38,320 nucleotides of DNA from Candidatus Krumholzibacteriia bacterium (GTDB lineage Bacteria > Krumholzibacteriota > Krumholzibacteriia > JAJRXK01). Position 1 is the first letter of the stretch; every line of letters begins with the position of its first letter. The DNA lies in assembly GCA_029932915.1 (NCBI GenBank), contig JAOZPE010000026.1, forward strand, positions 1 to 38,320, read 5' to 3'. The notes below the pieces were generated by a model that was given only the letters and a program-made list of their open reading frames with translations, was not told the DNA's origin and ran no database searches. Shown piece by piece: positions 31,671 to 38,320 of this stretch. The position numbers and the translations under genes are program-made.

Positions 31671-32462
31671 TCACCGGGACGCCTCCAGGCGTTGACGCGC
31701 CTCGGCGATCGATCGCAAGCGCCGGCCGAGCATCAACAGGGGCCGCGGAGGAGGAAAGAGGATCCGGTCCTCCCCGAGATCGAGGACGCCGGTGCGTCCC
31801 TTGCCGTCGTCGTTGTAGCCGAAGGCCAGCCCCCATCGCCGCCCTTCCCAGCGGAAGAGGGCCAGACCGGTGATCTCGATGTCGTCGATCCGCCCCCCCA
31901 GGAGCCAATCCACCAGGCCGTCGATGTCGATCCGGACCTGGCCTTCGCGCAGCGCGAAGAGTTCGAGATGGCGGGCCAGGAAGCGATGACGCCCGTCGCC
32001 GTCCTCCCACTGGAAACCCCAGTCACCCATCGGCCATTCATCGAGCACGACGAGCTGGCTCGAGCGCAGACGGCCGGGGTGGTAACCGAGCACGGAATAG
32101 GGAACGGGCAGGGCCAGGTCGCTCAGGAAGCGCACGGTGACCACCGGATGCCGCTGATCGGGCAGACGGTCCCGCCGCACCCACAGGAAGGAACGCCAGG
32201 GGATCTTCCCCTCGCCCCGCCTCTCGACCTCACGCCGCAGGCGGATCTGGGAAACTCGGCCATGGAGGTCATCGTCGACGAGGGTGGCCAGCAGCCCCAG
32301 CACCGGACTGGCGATGTCCCCGGCGGCCCGCAGGGTGTCCACCTGCACGCGGCTTCCACCCTCCCAGCGCCATAGATCCACGCCCTCCTCGGCACCGGCG
32401 GCACCGGCCGGCGCCGCGAGGTACAGGGCAAGGAGAAGGGGAATCCACCGGCCGGCGGCCAT
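31671..32462 (-). CDS. Exported protein of unknown function
   Basis: A 263-residue protein with a signal peptide (WIPLLLALYLAAPAGAAGAEE). I do not recognise the family. The mature part is rich in Trp, Arg and Asp, predicted mostly beta, with WRSFLWVRRDRLPD, VLGYHPGRLRSSQLVVLDEWPMGDWGFQWED, and GLALFRWEGRRWGLAFGYND. No cysteine or metal motif stands out. Its ATG lies nine bases after the rho stop, so it is probably co-transcribed with rho. It converges with aceE across a 76-base gap in which I see no terminator. Confidence 0.72.
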   Translation of the reverse strand: MAAGRWIPLLLALYLAAPAGAAGAEEGVDLWRWEGGSRVQVDTLRAAGDIASPVLGLLATLVDDDLHGRVSQIRLRREVERRGEGKIPWRSFLWVRRDRLPDQRHPVVTVRFLSDLALPVPYSVLGYHPGRLRSSQLVVLDEWPMGDWGFQWEDGDGRHRFLARHLELFALREGQVRIDIDGLVDWLLGGRIDDIEITGLALFRWEGRRWGLAFGYNDDGKGRTGVLDLGEDRILFPPPRPLLMLGRRLRSIAEARQRLEASR

Positions 32463-32471
32463 TGCGTTCTT

Positions 32472-33647
32472 CTAGTGCGCCGGAGTCGTGGGCAAGGTAT
32501 CCAGCAGTTCCTTGTTGGTGGGACACTTCGCCATGAGCTTGAGCAGTCCGTCCATGGCCCGGTCCGGGGGCATGTCGCTCAGCACCCGGCGCATCTTGCG
32601 GATGTGTTCGAGGTACTCGGGAGGATGCAGTTTCTCCTCCTTGCGCGTTCCGGACTTGCCGATGTCGATGGCCGGGAAGATGCGTTTCTCGAAGAGCTGG
32701 CGGGACAGGACGATCTCACTGTTGCCGGTTCCCTTGAACTCCTGGAAGATGACATCGTCCATCCTCGAACCGGTCTCGATGAGCGCGGTCCCGAGGATGG
32801 TGAGGCTGCCCCCGTTCTCCAGGTTGCGCGCCGCCCCGAAGAGCCGCCGCGGAATCTGCATGGCGTTGGCATCGAGTCCGCCGGTCAAGGTGCGGCCGGA
32901 GTCTCCCTTGGCGGTGTTGTAGGCCCGGGCCAGCCGGGTGATGGAATCGAGCATGAGGACGACGTCCTCGCCCGCCAGCACCGGCTCGAGGATCTTCTGG
33001 ATGGCCTCCTCGACCACCTGCACGTGCTCGTCGGCGATGCGATCGCTCGAGGAGGCGATGACCTCTGCGTGGGTCGACCGCTTGAAGTGGGTGACCTCCT
33101 CGGGCCGCTCATCCACCAGCAGGGCGTAGACCTTCACCTCGGGGTGGTTGACCTCCAGCGACTTGCAGATCTCCTGGAGCAAGGTGGTCTTGCCCGCCTT
33201 CGGTGGAGCCACGATCAGGCAGCGCTGGCCCTTGCCGATGGGCGCGACGAGATCGATGACCCGGGGAGTGAAGGCTCCGTCCTCGCGCTCGAGATGATAG
33301 CGTTCGTGCGGATCGATGCTGGTGCCGCGCTGCAACTCGGAGAACACCTTCCGGAGCTGCTCCTCCCGGTTGCGGTTGCGCTGGGCGCGGCCGTTGCGCT
33401 TGGACCCGTTGCGATAACGGGAATGTCCGCCGTTCTTCGACTTCGGCTTCGATCCGGCCCGATGATGCCGGGGGCGGAAGGCCTTCATGCTCTTCCGCCG
33501 CTCCTCGACATTGTTGTTCTTCTTGCGGCCGGAATCGCGGCGGGGCTCCTGGCCGTTTCCGGTCGCCGCCCCTTCCTGGTTTCCGCCGTTGCTGCGCGCG
33601 GGCTTACGGCGCCGGCGCCGGGCCACGTCATTCTTTTCAGTCTTCAT
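32472..33647 (-). CDS. rho: Transcription termination factor Rho lacking the cold-shock RNA-binding domain
   Basis: A 391-residue protein whose residues from about 97 on align throughout with the Rho ATPase: Walker A APPKAGKTTLLQ (148-158), DERPEEVT (179-186), Walker B VVLMLDSITRLARAYN (229-244), Q-loop TGGLDANAMQIPRRLFGAARN and R-loop region EFKGTGNSEIVLSRQL, then KRIFPAIDIGKSGTRKEE. The connector KVFSELQRGTSIDPHERYHLE (100-120) is also kept. What is missing is the N-terminal helical bundle and cold-shock-type domain that form the primary RNA site. In their place residues 1-96 are a low-complexity Arg/Lys/Asn/Gly tail. The ATG at 33647 has no good ribosome site; Met54 is an alternative start, also without the domain. 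No stop or frameshift breaks the gene. Confidence 0.93.
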   Translation of the reverse strand: MKTEKNDVARRRRRKPARSNGGNQEGAATGNGQEPRRDSGRKKNNNVEERRKSMKAFRPRHHRAGSKPKSKNGGHSRYRNGSKRNGRAQRNRNREEQLRKVFSELQRGTSIDPHERYHLEREDGAFTPRVIDLVAPIGKGQRCLIVAPPKAGKTTLLQEICKSLEVNHPEVKVYALLVDERPEEVTHFKRSTHAEVIASSSDRIADEHVQVVEEAIQKILEPVLAGEDVVLMLDSITRLARAYNTAKGDSGRTLTGGLDANAMQIPRRLFGAARNLENGGSLTILGTALIETGSRMDDVIFQEFKGTGNSEIVLSRQLFEKRIFPAIDIGKSGTRKEEKLHPPEYLEHIRKMRRVLSDMPPDRAMDGLLKLMAKCPTNKELLDTLPTTPAH

Positions 33648-33952
33648 AGATCAAGGTGCTATCCAGCACGACTTTCACGGTAGAGTCATACCCCGGCGCG
33701 CGAGTGGGGCCATCCCCAAAGAAGGAGGGTCAAGGGACAGGACTGAAGCGCGGGGTGGCCGAGCCGCCGGTGGCGGCCCGGAACAGGAATCGATGTCTAT
33801 ATTTCTAGTCCAAAATCGCGGGAAAAGCAACCGGGGACTGGCCCGAAGAAAGTGTTTCCTCAAATGGGGGGTCAGTGCTACGTTACGCCGGATTGTGCAT
33901 CAGCTCCATCCACGTTCAACCTTTTCCTACCCCAAGGAACCGGTCAGATCCC
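33648..33952. other. 305-base divergent gap between rho and the MFS gene
   Basis: I see no gene here that I would support. It holds a locally AT-rich stretch (33795-33825) where the minus strand offers TTGCTT, a 17-base spacer and TAGAAA, a plausible rho promoter that would leave a leader of about 140 bases. Within that leader are the hairpins gccgcc/ggcggc (33763-33777) and gtgct/agcac (33656-33669), the latter directly upstream of the rho ATG. Short open frames cross the region, including one running into the MFS gene from a GTG at 33875, but none has a ribosome site or recognisable product. Confidence 0.5.
33656..33669 (-). promoter_or_regulatory. Hairpin at the rho ribosome-binding region
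   Basis: On the rho strand GTGCT, loop GGAT, AGCAC forms a perfect 5-bp hairpin ending about nine bases before the rho ATG. The only purine-rich ribosome-site candidate (gga) is in its loop. Such a structure could tune rho translation; rho autoregulation through its leader is known in E. coli, though by another arrangement. Confidence 0.35.
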
Positions 33953-35419
33953 GTGAATACCCCTGATCCACCTTCCCGACCCGACGAGCCGAGGGACGAG
34001 ATCGTCTCCTCGTCGTCCACGAATACCTCCGAGTCCGCGAATACCTCCGACTCGTCCTTGCGGCCCGGATTCGTCGAGTCCTTCCGCATCCTCTTCCGGG
34101 CTTCGCGCGGCTTCTGGCTGGTGAATTCCGTCAACTTCGGAGACGGAATCGCCTACTTCGGGATGCTCGGGCTCATGACGCTGTTCATGCAGCGCAACGT
34201 GGGCTTCTCCACCGATACTGCGACCAAGAGCATCTCCCTCTTCTCCGGCCTGGTCACCCTGACCATGGCCCTCGGTGGAGGTTGGCTGTCCGACCGCCTC
34301 GGTGTGCGCCGGGCCCTGAGCCTTTCGATGGGGGTCGTGCTCATCGGGCGGGTCCTGCTGGTGCAGAGTCCTCTCCTGGGTGGAGAGGCGCTCATCCACA
34401 TGGGCGCATGGACCGCGCTCATCATCATGTCCATCGGCGAAGGCGTCCTGCAACCGGCCCTGTACGCCGGGGTGAAGGAGTACACCGACGCGCGGACGGC
34501 GACCCTGGGTTACGCCTTCCTCTACTCGATCATGAACCTGGGGATCGTTGCCGGGGAAGCCCTCTCCCCGGTGATCCGTCAGGTATGGGCGGCCCGGATC
34601 GAGCACCTCGACGTCAATGAAGTGCCCACCGCCGGGATCAGTGGATCGTTCTGGTTCTTCATCGGCATCACCGCGATCGTCCTGTTGATCAACATCTTCT
34701 TCTTCACCCGGAAGATCGAACTCCGCGACCGGGTCGTGGTCGACGAGCCTGTGGCCGACGACACCCATCTGAACTTCTTCGAGAAGATCCGCAATCTTCC
34801 GATCATGGATCTGCGTTTCCTCTACTTCATCTTCATCCTGCTGCCGGTCCGCACGCTCTTCGCCCACCAGTTCCTCACCATGCCCGACTACGTCACCCGT
34901 GCCTTCCCGGCTGAGGTGGGACGCTACTGGGAATGGGTCTACGCCATCAATCCCACCGTGATCGTCATCGGGGTCCCTCTCATCGCCGCCCTGACCCAGC
35001 GCCGCAAGGTCGTGGACATGATGATCGCCGGCACCCTGGTGAGCGCCCTGTCCTGCTTCATTCTCGTTCCGCACACCAGCGTCACGCTGCTGGTCACCTA
35101 CATGATCATCTGGAGCCTGGGTGAAGCCATGTGGTCGTCGCGCTTCCTCGAGTACATCGCCGACATCGCGCCGTCCAACCGGGTGGGTATCTACATGGGC
35201 ATTGCCGGGATCCCCTGGTTCCTGGCCAAGTTCGTCACCGGCTTCTACGCCGGTTCCATGCTCGACCGCTTCGTTCCCCTGCACGGACCACAGGATCCCG
35301 GCTCGCTGTGGCTCATCTACGGCATCAGCGCCCTGGTGAGTCCGCTGGGATTGATCGTGGCCCGATCCTGGCTCATCCGCGCCGTGCACAACCAGGGCGT
35401 GGGCGAAGCAGCGGCCTGA
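33953..35419 (+). CDS. Major facilitator superfamily transporter
   Basis: A 488-residue MFS protein. A hydrophilic N-terminus of about 45 residues rich in Asp, Glu, Ser and Thr, with a repeated NTSES/NTSDS, precedes about 12 transmembrane helices. VNFGDGIAYFGMLGLMTLFMQ opens helix 1, and GGGWLSDRLGVRRALSLSMG is the MFS loop 2-3 signature. Sequences such as ALYAGVKEYTD and IIWSLGEAMWSSRFLEYIADIAP recall the peptide-transporter (POT) branch, but the diagnostic ExxER is not seen. I chose the GTG at 33953; an in-frame GTG at 33875 would add 26 residues. It is divergent from rho. The substrate is unknown. Confidence 0.85.
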   Translation: MNTPDPPSRPDEPRDEIVSSSSTNTSESANTSDSSLRPGFVESFRILFRASRGFWLVNSVNFGDGIAYFGMLGLMTLFMQRNVGFSTDTATKSISLFSGLVTLTMALGGGWLSDRLGVRRALSLSMGVVLIGRVLLVQSPLLGGEALIHMGAWTALIIMSIGEGVLQPALYAGVKEYTDARTATLGYAFLYSIMNLGIVAGEALSPVIRQVWAARIEHLDVNEVPTAGISGSFWFFIGITAIVLLINIFFFTRKIELRDRVVVDEPVADDTHLNFFEKIRNLPIMDLRFLYFIFILLPVRTLFAHQFLTMPDYVTRAFPAEVGRYWEWVYAINPTVIVIGVPLIAALTQRRKVVDMMIAGTLVSALSCFILVPHTSVTLLVTYMIIWSLGEAMWSSRFLEYIADIAPSNRVGIYMGIAGIPWFLAKFVTGFYAGSMLDRFVPLHGPQDPGSLWLIYGISALVSPLGLIVARSWLIRAVHNQGVGEAAA

Positions 35420-35461
35420 GCCCGCGCAGCCTTCCTCTAGCTGCTCTCTCCGCGGTCGAGC

Positions 35462-36178
35462 TCACACCGCGACTTCGACTTGGAGTTTGGCCTCCAGCGC
35501 CGAACAGACCGCCTCCACCGCCGCCTTCAGATCCAGGGCGCCGAGATTGACCACCAGGTCGTAGGCCTGCACGTCGTCGAGCTCACGGCGGAAGAACTTC
35601 CACACCATCTCCCGGCGACGCTTGTCCACCCGCTCCAGCCGCTCTCGGGCCTCGGTGAGCGAGCACTGATGACGCCGTCGGATCTCCTCCACCCGCTTCT
35701 CCCAGGGAGCGACGCAACGCACCCGCAATCCGGCCTCCGGAGGCAGGAGGAAATGCGCGCCACGCCCCACCAGGATCACCCTGCCTTCCAGGCCCAGGCT
35801 GCTGACCAGAGCGGCCATGTGCTTGAAGTACACGTGGTGGCCCGGGTAACCGCGTTCCAGGCTGAGCAGGATGGCTTCGTGGAGACTGTTGTGCGAGCCC
35901 TTCTCGATGCGCTCCATCACCCGTTCGTCCACTCGCGCCCGGTGCGCCATCTCCTCCAGCAGCGTGCGGTCGTAGCTCCGCCACCCCAGGCGAAGGCTCA
36001 ACTCCTCGACCAGCGCCTCGGCGCCGCTGCCAGCCTGACGGGAAATGGAGAGGTAGGGACCGGGCCGCTCCGGTGGGTGCAGGCCCTCTTCCTCGAGGGC
36101 TCGACGGCGACTCTCCCATTGAGCCAGGTTGCGAGACACGATCTCTTCCGCATGGGGGATGTCCAGACGGGATTTCAT
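35462..36178 (-). CDS. Cytidylate-kinase-like family protein
   Basis: A 238-residue P-loop kinase-like protein. SISRQAGSGAEALVEELSLRLGW (44-66) is the signature of the cytidylate kinase-like family, with GSG where a normal kinase has GKS/T. YDRTLLEEMAHRARVDERVMERIE and VILVGRGAHFLLP follow, then RVRCVAPWEKRVEEI. An N-terminal helical extension of 40 residues precedes the core. True Cmk proteins differ in the nucleotide-binding loop, so the substrate may not be CMP. The ATG has gggagg upstream. It converges with the MFS gene and is divergent from the glycosylase gene. Confidence 0.85.
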   Translation of the reverse strand: MKSRLDIPHAEEIVSRNLAQWESRRRALEEEGLHPPERPGPYLSISRQAGSGAEALVEELSLRLGWRSYDRTLLEEMAHRARVDERVMERIEKGSHNSLHEAILLSLERGYPGHHVYFKHMAALVSSLGLEGRVILVGRGAHFLLPPEAGLRVRCVAPWEKRVEEIRRRHQCSLTEARERLERVDKRRREMVWKFFRRELDDVQAYDLVVNLGALDLKAAVEAVCSALEAKLQVEVAV

Positions 36179-36215
36179 CCCAGAACCTCCCGGTGCGAGT
36201 CATGCCGGCTTCCTT

Positions 36216-36225
36216 TATCATGATA
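36216..36225. promoter_or_regulatory. Symmetric TATCATGATA element between divergent genes
   Basis: A perfect 10-base palindrome that reads TATCAT on both strands (36216-36221 plus, 36225-36220 minus), close to the -10 consensus. It lies 38 bases upstream of the cytidylate-kinase-like ATG and 119 bases upstream of the glycosylase ATG. It may serve as a shared bidirectional -10. I see no good -35 on either side. Confidence 0.35.
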
Positions 36226-36343
36226 CGACTTGCCGCGGAGCGAGGCCACCGGCCGCCCCCTGCCCCGGTTCGAGCAGGGACGACGAAGCACATCGAAACA
36301 GGTGCGACGGCTTCCGGCAGCTTCACCAGACCAGGAGCGAGAC

Positions 36344-36982
36344 ATGGATGGCGCTTCGCTGCACGACGAGGCCACCTGGAGGCGAGCCCGCCGCAAGCTG
36401 CTTCGAAGCGATCCGGTGCTGGCCGAAGTCATCCGCCGCCAGCCCGTCCTGACGCCACCTCCTCCCCACCACAGCCGTTTCGCCCTGCTCGCCCATTCGA
36501 TCCTGTCCCAGCAGATCTCGGTCAAGGCAGCAGCCACCATTCGACGCCGCCTCTCTCTGCGCCTTGGAAACAAGTGGACGCCTTCCGCCGTACTCGCGCT
36601 CGAGGACGCAGACTTCCAGGCCTGCGGAGTGAGCCGTCAGAAGAGAGGTTACCTGCGTGATCTCGCCCGCAAGGAAGCCGATGGCGTGCTCAGACTGCGC
36701 GGCCTCCACCGCCGGAGCGATCAGGAAGTCATCGACGATCTGACGCGTATCAAGGGAGTCGGGCGCTGGACCGCCGAGATGTTCCTGATCTTCGTCCTCG
36801 GCCGTCCCGACGTCCTGTCGGTGGACGACCTGGGCCTGCAGAACGCAGTGCGGCGATTCTGGGATCTCGATGAGCGTCCCGATCCAGAGAGCTTCCATCG
36901 CCTGGCCATGCCCTGGCGGCCCTGGCGCAGCGTAGCCAGTTGGTACCTGTGGTCGGCCCTGGGAGGACCCGATCTCGAATAG
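36344..36982 (+). CDS. AlkA-type DNA-3-methyladenine glycosylase (HhH-GPD)
   Basis: Base-excision repair enzyme of 212 residues that removes alkylated bases. FALLAHSILSQQISVKAA (46-63) opens the fold, IKGVGRWTAEMFLIF (136-150) is the helix-hairpin-helix, and VDDLGLQNAVRRF carries the catalytic aspartate (161 or 162). There is no iron-sulfur cluster cysteine set, which separates it from endonuclease III and MutY. The ATG at 36344 has aggag seven bases upstream. The N-terminal AlkA domain is missing, as in the shorter AlkA/Mag relatives. It is followed by an SDR gene after 69 bases. Confidence 0.92.
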   Translation: MDGASLHDEATWRRARRKLLRSDPVLAEVIRRQPVLTPPPPHHSRFALLAHSILSQQISVKAAATIRRRLSLRLGNKWTPSAVLALEDADFQACGVSRQKRGYLRDLARKEADGVLRLRGLHRRSDQEVIDDLTRIKGVGRWTAEMFLIFVLGRPDVLSVDDLGLQNAVRRFWDLDERPDPESFHRLAMPWRPWRSVASWYLWSALGGPDLE

Positions 36983-37051
36983 GAAGCTGTTCTTCCCGCG
37001 CCGGAGGCAGAGCGGCCGCGGGACATCACCCCTCAGCAAGGAGACCGACGG

Positions 37052-37825
37052 ATGTCAGCAGCACGATTGGAAGGAAAGCGGGCCCTGGTCACCGGGGCGA
37101 GTTCGGGTATCGGTCGCGCCACCGCCCTGCGCTTCATCCGCGAGGGAGCGACGGTCCTGGCCACCGGCCGGCGACGCGACGCCCTCGAGTTTCTCGCCGA
37201 GGAGGCCTCGGCCGAGGCTCCCCTGGCCACCGTCGACGGAGACCTCACCAACGAGGACTTCCGCACCTCGCTGGTGCAGACCGCGCGGGAGGAGATGGGC
37301 GGCCTCGATGTGCTGGTCAACGCCGCGGGGATCATCGCCAGCGGCGATTGGAGGTCGACCAGCCTGGACGACTACGACCGGATGATGGACATCAACCTGC
37401 GCAGCGTCCTCGCCCTCAGTCAACTTGCCCTGCCCTCACTCATCGAATCGAAGGGCACCATCGTCAACGTCAGCAGCGTCACCGGAACGCGGGCCTTCCC
37501 GGGGGTTCTCGCCTACTGCGTGAGCAAGGCGGGTCTGGACCAGCTCACCCGCTGTCTGGCCCTGGAACTCGCAGCCGATGGCGTGCGAGTGAATGCAGTG
37601 AACCCCGGAGTGGTCCGCACGAATCTGCACCGCAACGGGGGAATGGATGAACAGGCCTATGCGGCCTTCCTCGAACACAGCCGGTTGACCCATCCCCTCG
37701 GACGCGTTGGGGAAGCCGACGAAGTGGCCGCGCTCATCGCCTTCCTCGCCAGCGACGAAGCGGGGTGGATCACCGGCACCAGCGTGGCGATCGACGGCGG
37801 CCGCCATCAGACCTGCGCCCGTTGA
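37052..37825 (+). CDS. Short-chain dehydrogenase/reductase
   Basis: Classical SDR of 257 residues. Cofactor loop TGASSGIG (14-21), NAAG (90-93), catalytic Ser141/142 and Tyr155-x3-Lys159 (YCVSK), then NPGVVRTNLH and GWITGTSVAIDGGRHQ at the end. Arg-Arg-Arg after beta-2 (GRRRDA, 39-44) suggests NADP(H). The ATG has aaggag eight bases upstream. Its stop overlaps the rarD start. The substrate cannot be inferred; FabG-like, glucose-dehydrogenase-like and other SDRs look alike. Confidence 0.94.
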   Translation: MSAARLEGKRALVTGASSGIGRATALRFIREGATVLATGRRRDALEFLAEEASAEAPLATVDGDLTNEDFRTSLVQTAREEMGGLDVLVNAAGIIASGDWRSTSLDDYDRMMDINLRSVLALSQLALPSLIESKGTIVNVSSVTGTRAFPGVLAYCVSKAGLDQLTRCLALELAADGVRVNAVNPGVVRTNLHRNGGMDEQAYAAFLEHSRLTHPLGRVGEADEVAALIAFLASDEAGWITGTSVAIDGGRHQTCAR

Positions 37826-38320
37826 GCACCGACCGGTCCACGCGCACCGGCATCCTCTACGGCCTGGCCGCCTATACGTGGTGGGGCTTCGTGGCCCTGT
37901 ACTTCAAGGCGGTGGCCTCGGTGTCTCCGCTCGAAGTGCTCTCGCACCGCATCCTGTGGTCCGCCCTCCTGCTGGTGGTCCTGCTGCGGGCGCGCGGCCA
38001 GCTCCTCTCTTCCCTGGGAGCGATCCGCGGGGGCCACACCTTCCTCACCCTCCTGGGATCGACCACGCTGATCGCCCTCAACTGGTTCACCTTCATCTGG
38101 GCCATCGGCCACGAGCGGGTGCTCGAAGCCAGCCTGGGCTACTTCATCAATCCCCTGGTGAACGTGCTCCTGGGCGTCGTTCTCCTCGGCGAACGGCTAC
38201 GGCGCGCCCAGCGCAACGCGGTGGTCCTGGCACTGGTGGGGGTCGTGCTGCTCTCGGTGGGCGGGGACGGTGTCCCCTGGATCGCCTTCATCCTGGCTGT
38301 GAGCTTCAGTCTCTATGGCC
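37822..38320 (+). CDS. rarD: RarD/EamA-family permease, 3' end cut by window
   Basis: The first 166 residues of a drug/metabolite-type transporter are visible. TGILYGLAAYTWWGFVALYFKAV, then SPLEVLSHRILWSALLLVVLL and LIALNWFTFIWAIGHERVLEASLGYFINPL are the RarD signature, followed by LLGERLRRAQRNAVVLALVGV. About five helices lie in the visible part. The start is a TTG at 37822 that overlaps the SDR stop (TTGA), so translation is coupled. RarD substrates are not well established. The C-terminal half is outside the window. Confidence 0.93.
   Translation, partial: MSTDRSTRTGILYGLAAYTWWGFVALYFKAVASVSPLEVLSHRILWSALLLVVLLRARGQLLSSLGAIRGGHTFLTLLGSTTLIALNWFTFIWAIGHERVLEASLGYFINPLVNVLLGVVLLGERLRRAQRNAVVLALVGVVLLSVGGDGVPWIAFILAVSFSLYG

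Noticed and set aside
33487-33952. Plus-strand reading frames across the rho start and leader
   Set aside because: They overlap the basic tail of rho on the other strand and have no family likeness or ribosome site.
33944-35389. 481-codon open frame on the minus strand
   Set aside because: Antisense to the MFS transporter; the product is hydrophilic His/Asp/Glu-rich without motifs.
1-38320. tRNA or rRNA genes, CRISPR array, insertion sequence, prophage or defence island
   Set aside because: Gaps are short, and I found no cloverleaf-like sequence, regular direct-repeat array, transposase, integrase or phage motif. The region reads as core chromosome.

Overview
The window is 38.3 kb of GC-rich bacterial chromosome packed with about 37 protein genes, several overlapping by 1-8 bases. 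I see no tRNA or rRNA gene, insertion sequence, phage gene or CRISPR array. The gene set (TatA, a PpiD-type periplasmic foldase, an M23 peptidase, homodimeric pyruvate dehydrogenase E1, Etf, a bacterial ceramide pathway) points to a Gram-negative bacterium. The folK-deoxynucleoside kinase-panB-panC order, the stand-alone GlmU-type uridylyltransferase, and the DUF4321 and LytR_C proteins suggest an uncultivated lineage near the FCB group. That placement is inference; there is no marker RNA here.

Layout. 1-4117 (minus): dnaE, cut by the window edge, and an M23 peptidase. 4275-6089 (plus): a PpiD/SurA-type foldase. 6086-15985 (minus): a long run read right to left: folK, deoxynucleoside kinase, panB, panC, GlmU-type uridylyltransferase, HIT hydrolase, LytR_C protein, then (possibly from its own promoter) DUF4321 protein, tatA, mrfA, mrfB and a cation efflux transporter. 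16164-18344 (minus): an exported TPR protein and a DnaQ-type exonuclease with a WYL-like tail, each with a good sigma70-like promoter. 18533-20523 (minus): a YqeC-like P-loop protein overlapping a GT4 glycosyltransferase. 20701-25734 (plus): a five-gene operon of DUF2270 membrane protein, serine palmitoyltransferase, GNAT ceramide synthase, ceramide reductase and a PAP2/AUR1-like phosphotransferase. 25697-28683 (minus): a YajR-like MFS transporter, etfA and etfB. 28943-31594 (plus): aceE. 31671-33647 (minus): an exported unknown protein and rho. 33953-35419 (plus): an MFS transporter. 35462-36178 (minus): a cytidylate-kinase-like protein. 36344-38320 (plus): an AlkA-type glycosylase, an SDR oxidoreductase and the start of rarD.

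The most notable system is the compact sphingolipid operon. Its order matches the chemistry: serine plus acyl-CoA to 3-keto-sphinganine (Spt), N-acylation (bCerS-like), keto reduction (CerR-like), then head-group transfer (AUR1-like PAP2 protein). The second is a Rho factor that keeps the whole ATPase core but has no cold-shock-type RNA-binding domain; a basic low-complexity tail stands in its place. Also worth attention are a complete MrfA/MrfB mitomycin-repair pair, the exonuclease-WYL fusion, a decapeptide repeat inserted in AceE, and palindromic sites at promoters.
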